Position numbers and translations under genes: made by a program | The notes under the pieces: model-generated | What the model saw: the letters and a program-made list of their open reading frames with translations, nothing else | Told to the model about the DNA's origin: nothing | Databases searched by the model: none | Assembly: GCA_041391665.1 (NCBI GenBank) | Contig: JAWKNO010000001.1 | Span: forward strand, 2,790,001-2,854,000 | Direction: 5' to 3' | Source: Bacteroidia bacterium | GTDB lineage: Bacteria; Bacteroidota; Bacteroidia; J057 | DNA: 64,000 nt | Part shown: positions 37,650 to 45,911 of the stretch, one piece after another | Layout: each line of letters opens with the position of its first letter | How positions within the stretch are numbered: position 1 is the first letter of the stretch

Positions 37650-38063
37650 ATGAATGAAAAATTAGAACAAAAATTATTATCGAAAAAAATCAAGCCTACA
37701 ACCATGCGGTTATTGGTACTGCAACAATTGATGCAGCGTTCCAGTGCTATAGGTTTAACCGAATTGGAAAGTTCATTTGAACGGGTAGATCGTACCACCT
37801 TATACCGCACCTTAAAAACGTTTGAAAAAAACAAACTTATTCATAGCATTGATGATGGAACCGGAGTTCCTAAATACGCACTTTGTCTGGAAGGATGTGA
37901 ATGTAATCCCGAAGACCTTCACGTTCACTTTCATTGTACCCACTGTAAAGAAACTTTTTGTGTTACGCAAACAAGTGTGCCAATGGTGCAACTACCTGTT
38001 AATTTTGAGCTTGCGGAAATCAATATGGTCATAAAGGGTATTTGCGGAAATTGCAAACAGTAA
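37650..38063 (+). CDS. Fur-family metalloregulator
   Basis: The protein has 137 residues. A winged helix (TELESSFERVDRTTLYRTL and TFEKNKLIHSI) is followed by the dimerisation domain with HVHFHCTHCKETFC and a last CGNC: two C-x-x-C pairs for structural zinc and a His-rich sensing site. It resembles Zur/Fur repressors. It precedes the second RND system, so zinc- or cobalt-type regulation of that system is plausible. Confidence 0.88.
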   Translation: MNEKLEQKLLSKKIKPTTMRLLVLQQLMQRSSAIGLTELESSFERVDRTTLYRTLKTFEKNKLIHSIDDGTGVPKYALCLEGCECNPEDLHVHFHCTHCKETFCVTQTSVPMVQLPVNFELAEINMVIKGICGNCKQ

Positions 38064-38109
38064 CTTTGCAATACCATTGCATTTCCTTTTTCCTTAAATT
38101 TGTGGTCAA

Positions 38110-38439
38110 ATGAAATTCTTCGCAGTCATATTAGCCACTTTTATTTTGGTTCTATCTATAGTACCATTTGAGGGTGCTTGCTGTGATACACAATGCGAAG
38201 AAGTTTATTCTGGACTGGATACTAAATCTGACCAAGAGAACAATGGAGGTCAACAAAATGAAACATGTCCTCCTCTATGTGGCTGCCAATGTAGCCACAT
38301 TCACGTAATCTCTGTTGTTTATAATAAAGTTGATCGTCAATTAGCTCCGGTTAATGACAATAAGCTACTAAGAGCTTATAACGATGGCATTTCTTTCGAT
38401 TTAATTCATGCCATTTGGCATCCGCCAAAAATTTCCTAA
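38110..38439 (+). CDS. Small exported Cys-rich protein (DUF6660-like)
   Basis: The protein has 109 residues. A signal peptide (MKFFAVILATFILVLSIVP) is followed by ACCDTQCEE and CPPLCGCQCSHIHV, then a proline-containing C-terminus (WHPPKIS). Short exported Cys-rich proteins of this type stand before CzcA-type pumps in Bacteroidota and parallel the HYC_CC_PP protein of the first pump operon. Metal binding is likely, the role unknown. Confidence 0.75.
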   Translation: MKFFAVILATFILVLSIVPFEGACCDTQCEEVYSGLDTKSDQENNGGQQNETCPPLCGCQCSHIHVISVVYNKVDRQLAPVNDNKLLRAYNDGISFDLIHAIWHPPKIS

Positions 38440-38595
38440 TAGTTATCAAATTGTTGTATTGATTAAACACATGAGAAGCAAATAAACTTTGTTTGCTAAG
38501 TGTGATGGTACACACATCTAACATCCGATAACAACTTCCCGCAGTATTATTTTTAATGTCTTACAGCTATTCCTGTAAAAATCACCTCCAAATAA

Positions 38596-38733
38596 ATGGG
38601 GAAATGGAAGAAAAAGATACCCTTGTGGCAAAATATTATAAGAATTGTAGTCATCGTGCTATTCAGCACCCTTTTGATACTCGCTATTATTGGTCGGCTT
38701 TGGCATTACTACACAAAACACTTAAATCAATAG
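38596..38733 (+). CDS. Small basic single-pass membrane protein (45 aa)
   Basis: The frame reads MGKWKKKIPLWQ, then a hydrophobic helix (IIRIVVIVLFSTLLILAIIG), then a short tail (RLWHYYTKHLNQ). It ends 3 bases before the czcA start, which suggests translational coupling. The overlapping 63-residue frame at 38556-38747 has no such structure. The region 38440-38595 before it shows no other gene. Confidence 0.5.
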   Translation: MGKWKKKIPLWQNIIRIVVIVLFSTLLILAIIGRLWHYYTKHLNQ

Positions 38734-38736
38734 TTC

Positions 38737-41700
38737 ATGATAGATAAACTCATAGCGTTCTCAATAAAGAACAAATTAATAGTCGGGCTGTTTGTAGTGG
38801 CACTTATTATTTGGGGTGGTTACTCCGTAAATAAGCTCCCGATAGATGCTGTACCTGACATCACAAACAACCAGGTACAAGTGCTCACACTTGCACCCAC
38901 ACTTGCAGCACAAGAGGTAGAGCAGTTTATTACCTACCCCATTGAAATTGCATTGGCCAATGTGCCAGGAGTAATTGAAAAGCGTTCAATCTCACGATTT
39001 GGGATTTCGGTAGTAACGATTGTTTTTAAAGATAATATGGACACCTATCTGGCCAGACAACTTGTAACGGAACGATTGAAAGAAGCTGAACAAGATATTC
39101 CCAAAGGTTTGGGATCTCCTGAACTGGCTCCTATCACAACTGGCTTGGGTGAAATATACCATTATGTTTTACATACAGACCCAGGCTATGATACCGTCTA
39201 TTCTGCAATGGAGCTGCGAACCATCCAAGACTGGATAGTAAAAAGACAGTTAGCAGGAACGGAGGGAATAGCTGAAATAAGTGGATGGGGTGGATTCCTA
39301 AAACAATATGAAGTAGCCATCAATCCTGAAAAGCTCAATAGCATGAATGTAAGCATTGCGGAAGTTTTCAAAGCATTGGAAAAAAACAACGAAAACACAG
39401 GTGGTGCATACATTGAAAAAGGTTCCAATGCCTATTTTATTAGAGGTATCGGGCTTGCCAAAAAATTGGAGGACATAGAAAAAATAATTGTAAAAAGCGA
39501 AAAGGGAGTACCTATTCTCATTCGTGATGTGTCAACAGTTCGGTACGGAAATGCAATTCGATATGGTGCAGTTACACGAAATGGAGAAGGTGAAGTTGTT
39601 GCCGGTGTAACGCTGATGTTAAAAGGAGCCAATACAGCCGAAGTTGTTGAGCGAGTAAAAGAAAAGGTGAAGACCATACAAAAGTCATTACCAGAAGGGG
39701 TTACAATTGAACCTTTTATTGACAGAACTAAACTCATTGACAAGGCGATCGGCACAGTTAGCAAAAATCTTATTGAAGGTGCGTTGATCGTCATCTTTAT
39801 CCTGGTATTGCTTCTTGGAAATGCGAGGGCAGGATTAATCGTTGCTTCGGTTATCCCTTTATCCATGCTATTTGCATTTGCCATGATGAACCTTTTTGGT
39901 GTTTCTGGAAACTTAATGAGTTTAGGAGCAATAGATTTTGGATTGATTGTAGATGGTGCTGTGATTATAGTAGAAAGTATAGTCCATCGAATTACCAGTC
40001 TAAAGAATACCAAGCGGATGAACCAAGCAGAAATGGATGAAGAAGTTTATCAAGCATCTTCAAAAATCAGAAGTTCGGCTGCATTTGGAGAAATTATCAT
40101 CTTAATTGTTTATTTCCCGATACTGGCTCTTGTAGGCATTGAAGGTAAAATGTTTGGGCCAATGGCACAGACGGTTTCATTTGCAATTTTAGGAGCATTT
40201 TTACTATCACTTACCTATGTCCCTATGGCTTCGGCTTTATTCCTAAGTAAAAAAATCAGCCATAAAAGGACTATTTCAGATAGGATAATGGACTTTTTTC
40301 AAAAGCTCTATAATCCGGTCATTCATTACGCATTAAAGCATAAGATAGCAGTTCTCAGTATTGCGGTTGGTTTATTTGCCATTAGCTTATTCACATTCAG
40401 TCGTATGGGGGGAGAATTTATTCCAACACTTGAAGAAGGAGACCTTACTGTGGAGGCAACACTGATGCAAGGAACATCTTTGTCGCAAACGGTTAAAACC
40501 ATTACTGAAATGGAAAAAATATTGATAAATAAATTTCCAGAAGTAACCGAAGTAGTTTCAAGAATTGGAAGTTCAGAAATTCCTACTGACCCTATGCCGA
40601 TTGAAAGAGCCGATGTAATGGTGATTCTAAAAGACAAGTCAGAATGGACAAGTGCCGACAATAGGTTGGAATTGATGGAGCAAATGGAAGAAGCATTAGA
40701 AGTCCAGTTGGGTGTTCGGGTAGAGATTACACAACCCATCCAAATGCGTTTTAATGAATTGATGACCGGTATTCGGCAGGACGTAGCCGTCAAAATTTAC
40801 GGAGAAGATTTGGATGTATTAGCTCTAAAGGCAGATGAAGTAGCAGATATTATTTCATCCGTAGATGGTATTAGCGAACCATTTGTAGAGCGAATTGCAG
40901 GACTTCCACAAATCAATGTTGAATACAACCGAGATAAAATAGCACAGTATGAATTAAATATTGAGGATGTTAATACAGTCTTAAAGACAGCATTCGCTGG
41001 CCAAGTAGCTGGAGTAATATATGAAGGTGAAAGACGATTTGATATGGTGGTAAGGTTAAACCAAGACTTTCGTACGGATATTGACGACATCAGCTCATTG
41101 TTTATTCCTCTTCCGTCAGGCAAACAAGTTCCGTTAAGCCAGCTTGCAACGGTAAAATTTCAGGAAGGGCCTGCACAAATTTCACGTGATGATACCAAAA
41201 GACGAATTTTTGTCGGCTTTAATGTCAGAGACAGGGATGTACAGTCAGTAGTTGAAGAAATTCAAGGAAAATTAGATGAACAGTTAAAACTGCCTTCTGG
41301 ATATTACATCACTTATGGAGGTCAGTTTGAAAATCTGATAGCAGCCAAAAAAAGATTAGCCATTGCCGTACCAGCAGCATTGTTGCTGATTTTCGCATTG
41401 CTGTTCTTTACTTTCCGGTCTATCAAACAATCGTTATTGATATTTACAGCGATCCCTTTGTCCGCTATCGGTGGTATTTTTGCTTTGTATTTCAGGGATA
41501 TGCCTTTTAGTATATCCGCTGGGGTTGGATTTATTGCCTTGTTTGGTGTAGCAGTACTAAACGGTATCGTATTAATAGGTTATTTCAATCGCTTGAAAGA
41601 AGAAGGGATGACTGACATAACCGAACGGGTATTAACAGGGACAAGAGTGAGACTACGACCAGTTATTATGACGGCTGCAGTGGCTTCTTTAGGATTCTTG

Positions 41701-43116
41701 CCAATGGCATTATCATCAACAGCAGGTGCAGAAGTTCAAAAACCTTTGGCAACGGTAGTCATAGGGGGCTTACTATCAGCCACACTGTTGACATTGGTAG
41801 TGCTTCCCATATTGTACATCCTTGTTTCGAGTGTCTATAAAAGAAAAGGAGGTATCAATAAGACAGCAATGATTATTGTGTTGGTATCCGGCAGCTTCAT
41901 GTTTGCTCCTTCAAAGGCGAATGCACAGACCGATTCTGCCTCTGTTTTGACCTTAGACCAAGCCATTGAGCAAGCGGTAAAAAACAACTCTAGCATTAAA
42001 TCTGCCAACTTGGAAGTGGAACGACAAAAAACCCTCAAAAGGGCTTCCTTTGATTTAGGTAAAACCAATTTTGACTACCAACAGGGACAATTCAATAGTC
42101 CGTTAGTAGATGATAACAAATTCGGGATTTCCCAAAATTTCTCTTTGCCTACGGTATATTCCAGCCAAGCTCGATTGACCCAGGCAAATATTAAAGGAAG
42201 TGAGCAACGATTGGCAGTTACCCAAAACGAGCTGATTGGTCAGGTAAAATCTACCTATTATCAATTGGTGTATTTGAATGCTTTACTGGACTTATTTCGT
42301 TCACAGGATAGCATATACAGTAATTTTAAAAAGGCTGCGGAACTTCGGTTTAAAACAGGTGAAGCCAATTTACTGGAAAAAACAACTGCTGAAACGCAGT
42401 TGATGGAAGTGAGGAATAAGATTGTCCAAGCCGAAGCGAATATTCAAATATTCCGAAGGCAGTTACAAGCATTATTGCAAATCGACCATCCTGCTGCAAT
42501 TGCCAGAACCGAACTGGAAATAAAAGCAATTGACTTGCCTAAAGATAGTATGGCTCTTAATAGCAACCCCTATTTGGCTTATATCAGGCAACAGGTCGCA
42601 ATTAGTCAGGCAGCTACGAAAGTAGAACGTTCAAAATTGTTGCCAGAGTTTTCGATAGGATATGTTAGCCAATCAATGATTGGAACAGAAACCATCAATG
42701 GAGTGGATCAGAATTTCACATCTACTGATAGGTTTTCAGCATTTAAAGTCGGGGTGGCCATTCCATTATGGTTTAGACCTCAAGCTGCTAAAATAAAGGC
42801 CGGCAAAATCAGTCAGGACATTGCAATAGCTGATTTGGAGTATTATCAAGCGACTATTCAGTCAGAATTTGAACAACTTGTCCAACAATTATTTAAATAT
42901 CAAAGTGTACTGGACTATTATTCCCAACAAGCAATACCAAATTCAGCATTGATTATCCGAAATGCGGAAAAAGGGTATAAAGCAGGAGAGATAGGATATG
43001 TTGAGTATGTACAAGGCATTAATACCGCCTTGTCTATTAAATCAGCATATCAAGAGAATCTCAATCAGTACAATCAAACCATTATCTCACTTGAAACCAT
43101 TATAGGAGGAAAATAA
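38737..43116 (+). CDS. czcA: CzcA/CusA-type RND pump fused to a TolC channel
   Basis: The protein has 1459 residues. Residues 1 to about 1040 are a full RND metal pump: PIDAVPDITNNQVQVLT, TM4 with DFGLIVDGAVIIVES, and later GVAVLNGIVLIGYF. Residues of about 1065-1459 are a TolC-family domain (LTLDQAIEQAVKNNSSIKSA onwards). Between them lies a hydrophobic stretch ending NAQ at about residue 1064 that looks like the old signal peptide of the channel. Fused pumps of this length are known in Bacteroidota. The three-residue acidic pattern fits Co/Zn/Cd more than Cu, but specificity is uncertain. Confidence 0.92.
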   Translation: MIDKLIAFSIKNKLIVGLFVVALIIWGGYSVNKLPIDAVPDITNNQVQVLTLAPTLAAQEVEQFITYPIEIALANVPGVIEKRSISRFGISVVTIVFKDNMDTYLARQLVTERLKEAEQDIPKGLGSPELAPITTGLGEIYHYVLHTDPGYDTVYSAMELRTIQDWIVKRQLAGTEGIAEISGWGGFLKQYEVAINPEKLNSMNVSIAEVFKALEKNNENTGGAYIEKGSNAYFIRGIGLAKKLEDIEKIIVKSEKGVPILIRDVSTVRYGNAIRYGAVTRNGEGEVVAGVTLMLKGANTAEVVERVKEKVKTIQKSLPEGVTIEPFIDRTKLIDKAIGTVSKNLIEGALIVIFILVLLLGNARAGLIVASVIPLSMLFAFAMMNLFGVSGNLMSLGAIDFGLIVDGAVIIVESIVHRITSLKNTKRMNQAEMDEEVYQASSKIRSSAAFGEIIILIVYFPILALVGIEGKMFGPMAQTVSFAILGAFLLSLTYVPMASALFLSKKISHKRTISDRIMDFFQKLYNPVIHYALKHKIAVLSIAVGLFAISLFTFSRMGGEFIPTLEEGDLTVEATLMQGTSLSQTVKTITEMEKILINKFPEVTEVVSRIGSSEIPTDPMPIERADVMVILKDKSEWTSADNRLELMEQMEEALEVQLGVRVEITQPIQMRFNELMTGIRQDVAVKIYGEDLDVLALKADEVADIISSVDGISEPFVERIAGLPQINVEYNRDKIAQYELNIEDVNTVLKTAFAGQVAGVIYEGERRFDMVVRLNQDFRTDIDDISSLFIPLPSGKQVPLSQLATVKFQEGPAQISRDDTKRRIFVGFNVRDRDVQSVVEEIQGKLDEQLKLPSGYYITYGGQFENLIAAKKRLAIAVPAALLLIFALLFFTFRSIKQSLLIFTAIPLSAIGGIFALYFRDMPFSISAGVGFIALFGVAVLNGIVLIGYFNRLKEEGMTDITERVLTGTRVRLRPVIMTAAVASLGFLPMALSSTAGAEVQKPLATVVIGGLLSATLLTLVVLPILYILVSSVYKRKGGINKTAMIIVLVSGSFMFAPSKANAQTDSASVLTLDQAIEQAVKNNSSIKSANLEVERQKTLKRASFDLGKTNFDYQQGQFNSPLVDDNKFGISQNFSLPTVYSSQARLTQANIKGSEQRLAVTQNELIGQVKSTYYQLVYLNALLDLFRSQDSIYSNFKKAAELRFKTGEANLLEKTTAETQLMEVRNKIVQAEANIQIFRRQLQALLQIDHPAAIARTELEIKAIDLPKDSMALNSNPYLAYIRQQVAISQAATKVERSKLLPEFSIGYVSQSMIGTETINGVDQNFTSTDRFSAFKVGVAIPLWFRPQAAKIKAGKISQDIAIADLEYYQATIQSEFEQLVQQLFKYQSVLDYYSQQAIPNSALIIRNAEKGYKAGEIGYVEYVQGINTALSIKSAYQENLNQYNQTIISLETIIGGK

Positions 43117-43118
43117 TT

Positions 43119-44390
43119 ATGAAAACAATAAATAAATATATAGCCATAGTGCTTGTGGGCAGCAGCATTTTTACTGCTTGCCAATCAGAAAAAACAGTTG
43201 AAGAAGAACACGAAGAAGAAACAATCGCTAACCAGGTTGAAATTACTTCCTCACAGTATGAACATGTGGGGATTCAAATGGGAACGTTTGAAAACAAAAA
43301 CTTGAAAAATGTTATAAAGGCAAACGGTCATTTAGAAGTACCCCCTCAGTATCAGGCAAGTGTTTCTTCTTTTATGGGTGGAGTAGTAAAATCCATTCAT
43401 GTAATTGAAAGTGATTTTGTAGAAAAAGGAGCTGTTTTGGCCACTTTAGAACATCAAGACTTTCTCAAATTACAGGAAGAATATCTTAAAACTAAAGGTA
43501 ACCTGGTATTCGTTGAACAGGAATATGCACGGCAAAAAGAGTTGTATGAGGAAAATGTAAGTTCAGGGAAAGTTTTTCAACAAACCCAAGCTAATTACAA
43601 CGCTGAAAAGGCAAAGTTCAGTTCGCTGCAAAACCAACTTAGATTATTGCATATTTCTACCGATGAACTCGAAAACGGTCAAATCAAAAACGCTATATCC
43701 ATTCTCGCTCCTATTAGCGGATATGTCGGCCATGTGCGAATACGAATTGGAGAATACGTAGAGCCAAGTAAGCAACTTTTTGAGATTATTGACAACAGGC
43801 ATATCCATGTTGACCTGTTGGTATATGAAAAAGACTTGTTCAAAGTTAATATCGGGCAAAAAGTCAGTTTTATTATGACCAACCAAGGTAGCGAGCAAAT
43901 TGAAGGAGAAGTTTTTGGAGTTGCCAAAGCATTTGAAAATGAGACAAAATCACTTGCTGTACATGCTGAAATCAAAAACAATGAAAAGCTCGGCTTAGTA
44001 CAAGGCATGTATGTCAATGCCCTTATAGCGGTAGGTGAACAAACGGTTAAAGCCATACCCGTTGAAGCTGTTGTTCGTTCAGGAGGCAGTGAATACATTT
44101 TTATTCAAGTTGAAGGAGAAGAAGACGGGAAAGCGAATAATGATGAAGATGAGAAGGAACAGATTGAGGAAGACAATGATGAAGACGAGACCAGTATGGA
44201 AGAATCCGAGGAAAATGAGGAAGAATTAACTTTTCGTATGGTAGAAGTAAAAACAGGAATTTCAGAATTAGGCTATATAGAAGTAGTTCCTATTGAAGAC
44301 CTTGAAAATGACGTTAAGGTTGTTGTCAAAGGAGCCTTCTACCTGTTATCACAACTTAAAAATGCCGAAGGTGGAGACGATGATGATTAA
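43119..44390 (+). CDS. czcB: RND periplasmic adaptor (CzcB-like)
   Basis: The protein has 423 residues. A lipoprotein-type signal (SSIFTACQSE) is followed by the lipoyl-like, hairpin and barrel domains of membrane fusion proteins (VVKSIHVIESDFVEKGAVL, APISGYVGHVRIRIGEYV). An insert of about 40 residues near residues 333-372 is almost all Glu, Asp and Asn and could bind divalent cations. It starts 2 bases after the pump gene. Confidence 0.9.
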   Translation: MKTINKYIAIVLVGSSIFTACQSEKTVEEEHEEETIANQVEITSSQYEHVGIQMGTFENKNLKNVIKANGHLEVPPQYQASVSSFMGGVVKSIHVIESDFVEKGAVLATLEHQDFLKLQEEYLKTKGNLVFVEQEYARQKELYEENVSSGKVFQQTQANYNAEKAKFSSLQNQLRLLHISTDELENGQIKNAISILAPISGYVGHVRIRIGEYVEPSKQLFEIIDNRHIHVDLLVYEKDLFKVNIGQKVSFIMTNQGSEQIEGEVFGVAKAFENETKSLAVHAEIKNNEKLGLVQGMYVNALIAVGEQTVKAIPVEAVVRSGGSEYIFIQVEGEEDGKANNDEDEKEQIEEDNDEDETSMEESEENEEELTFRMVEVKTGISELGYIEVVPIEDLENDVKVVVKGAFYLLSQLKNAEGGDDDD

Positions 44391-44431
44391 TTGACCGTAT
44401 CAAACTATTTATTCACTAAAACAAACAGAAA

Positions 44432-44821
44432 ATGGATTATTATTTTAAAACAACATTGAACAACATAACTTTTGATAGAGCCATCGAAAGAATTATAGAG
44501 GAATTAAAGACAGAAGGATTTGGCGTATTAACAGAAATAGACATCAAAGCCACCTTAAAGGAAAAATTGGATGTTGACTTCTATAATTACAGAATCTTGG
44601 GAGCTTGCAATCCTCCATTTGCTTATAAGGCACTGCAAGCAGAGGACAAAATCGGTACAATGTTGCCCTGCAATGTTATTGTTCAGGAAAGAGAACCAGG
44701 AATCATCGAAGTGTCAGCAGTAGATCCTGTTGCTTCCATGATGGCAATCGAAAATGAAGCATTGGGAGAGGTAGCTGTTCAGGTCAGAGATAAATTGAAA
44801 AAGGTAATTGAGCAACTATAA
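44432..44821 (+). CDS. DUF302 domain protein
   Basis: The protein has 129 residues, the size of a lone DUF302 domain. FDRAIERIIEELKTEGFGVLTEID, then RILGACNPPFAYKAL and MLPCNVIVQE are the conserved blocks. DUF302 proteins are frequent in metal resistance loci; no activity is proven. It is followed after 10 bases by a short coiled protein and then an acyl carrier protein. Confidence 0.9.
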   Translation: MDYYFKTTLNNITFDRAIERIIEELKTEGFGVLTEIDIKATLKEKLDVDFYNYRILGACNPPFAYKALQAEDKIGTMLPCNVIVQEREPGIIEVSAVDPVASMMAIENEALGEVAVQVRDKLKKVIEQL

Positions 44822-44831
44822 GATAAAAGCC

Positions 44832-45050
44832 ATGAAAAAACTGCAACAACTCACCAAGGAAATTAACGAACTGACGTTAAAAATTGAGCAGGAATATCCA
44901 GAGGTTTATAGGTATCTGGATGAGAATCCAATTACAATCACATCATATCAGCATCCTGAGTTGACTGTAAAAACTTTCTCGGATTATCTGGATAGCTTAA
45001 AAGGCTTACTCCAAAGCCATATTGAAACGCATAAAAATAGTGAAACATGA
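44832..45050 (+). CDS. Small uncharacterised helical protein (72 aa)
   Basis: The ATG at 44832 opens MKKLQQLTKEINEL. The protein is helical and charged with no membrane segment. Its stop overlaps the acyl carrier protein start by 4 bases (ATGA), so they are translated together. No family is recognised. Confidence 0.7.
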   Translation: MKKLQQLTKEINELTLKIEQEYPEVYRYLDENPITITSYQHPELTVKTFSDYLDSLKGLLQSHIETHKNSET

Positions 45051-45289
45051 ATGATTTTACAGAAAGATTTAACAAGCTTCTGATTGACAAGCTCGGTGTC
45101 AGTCAGGAGGATATTCAACCGGAAGCAAAATTTACCGATGATCTGGGGGCTGATTCTTTGGATATGGTAGAACTCATTATGGAGTTTGAAAGTGAGTTTA
45201 ATGTTTCCATTCCTGATGATGATACCGAACAGATACATACGGTAAGTGATGCCGAAACTTATTTAATGGAAAAAATAAACAATGATTAA
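45047..45289 (+). CDS. acpP: Acyl carrier protein
   Basis: The protein has 80 residues. The phosphopantetheine attachment site is GADSLDMVELIMEFE, with Ser at about residue 38, and the surrounding four-helix pattern (TDDLGADSLD...IPDDDTEQIHTVSDAETYL) is that of a type II ACP. No fatty acid or polyketide gene is nearby; it is enclosed by metal genes and overlaps the permease-like gene by 8 bases. It may be specialised for another acyl transfer. Confidence 0.92.
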   Translation: MNDFTERFNKLLIDKLGVSQEDIQPEAKFTDDLGADSLDMVELIMEFESEFNVSIPDDDTEQIHTVSDAETYLMEKINND

Positions 45290-45905
45290 CCTACTTGCAG
45301 GAAGCATATTATTGAGCATCATTCATGCTGCCATTCCAAACCACTGGATACCAGTGGTAATGATTGGCAGGTCAGAAAAATGGAGCAAAAAAGAACTGAT
45401 TGGAGTAACAGCTATCACCAGTTTTTCCCACACTTTAAGTACTATATTGCTTGGTATTGTGATTGGCATTATTGGATATAGGTTATCCAATACTTATCAT
45501 CTCATTACAGATGTTGTTGCTCCATTAGTATTGGTACTTATGGGCTTGATTTACTTTTCAATATCGCTCAAACATAACGATCATGAACACCTTCCATCAC
45601 AAGAAAGGCTAAAGAATAAATCTAAACCGGCTATCATCGCTACGCTGGCATTGAGTATGTTCCTCTCACCTTGCCTAGAAATTGAAGCCTACTATTTTGT
45701 TGCTGGAACACATGGACAGATGGCTGTTTGGTTGCTATCAGCAGTTTATCTTGTGGTAACAGTTGCCGGAAGCATTCTGCTTGTTGTTTTGGCTAATAAG
45801 AGCATCGAAAAGTTCAAATGGCATTTTCTGGAACACCATGAAAAAAAGATAACTGGAATAGTGTTGATAGCATTGGGCTTGTTATCGTATTTCTTTAAAC
45901 ATTAA
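45282..45905 (+). CDS. Polytopic membrane protein, possible metal permease (NicO/UreH-like)
   Basis: The protein has 207 residues with six hydrophobic segments. The first contains IIHAAIPNHWIPVV, whose two His in helix 1 recall nickel/cobalt transporters of the NicO/RcnA and UreH types. A second conserved block is LSMFLSPCLEIEAYYF. A His-rich loop (HNDHEHLPS) sits between helices 3 and 4. Transport of a divalent metal is inferred from these features and from the neighbouring ATPase. Confidence 0.65.
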   Translation: MINLLAGSILLSIIHAAIPNHWIPVVMIGRSEKWSKKELIGVTAITSFSHTLSTILLGIVIGIIGYRLSNTYHLITDVVAPLVLVLMGLIYFSISLKHNDHEHLPSQERLKNKSKPAIIATLALSMFLSPCLEIEAYYFVAGTHGQMAVWLLSAVYLVVTVAGSILLVVLANKSIEKFKWHFLEHHEKKITGIVLIALGLLSYFFKH

Positions 45906-45911
45906 AATATT

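Noticed and set aside
38556..38747. 63-residue frame ahead of the pump gene
   Set aside because: It overlaps a better frame (38596-38733) with a clear membrane helix and has no recognisable structure itself.
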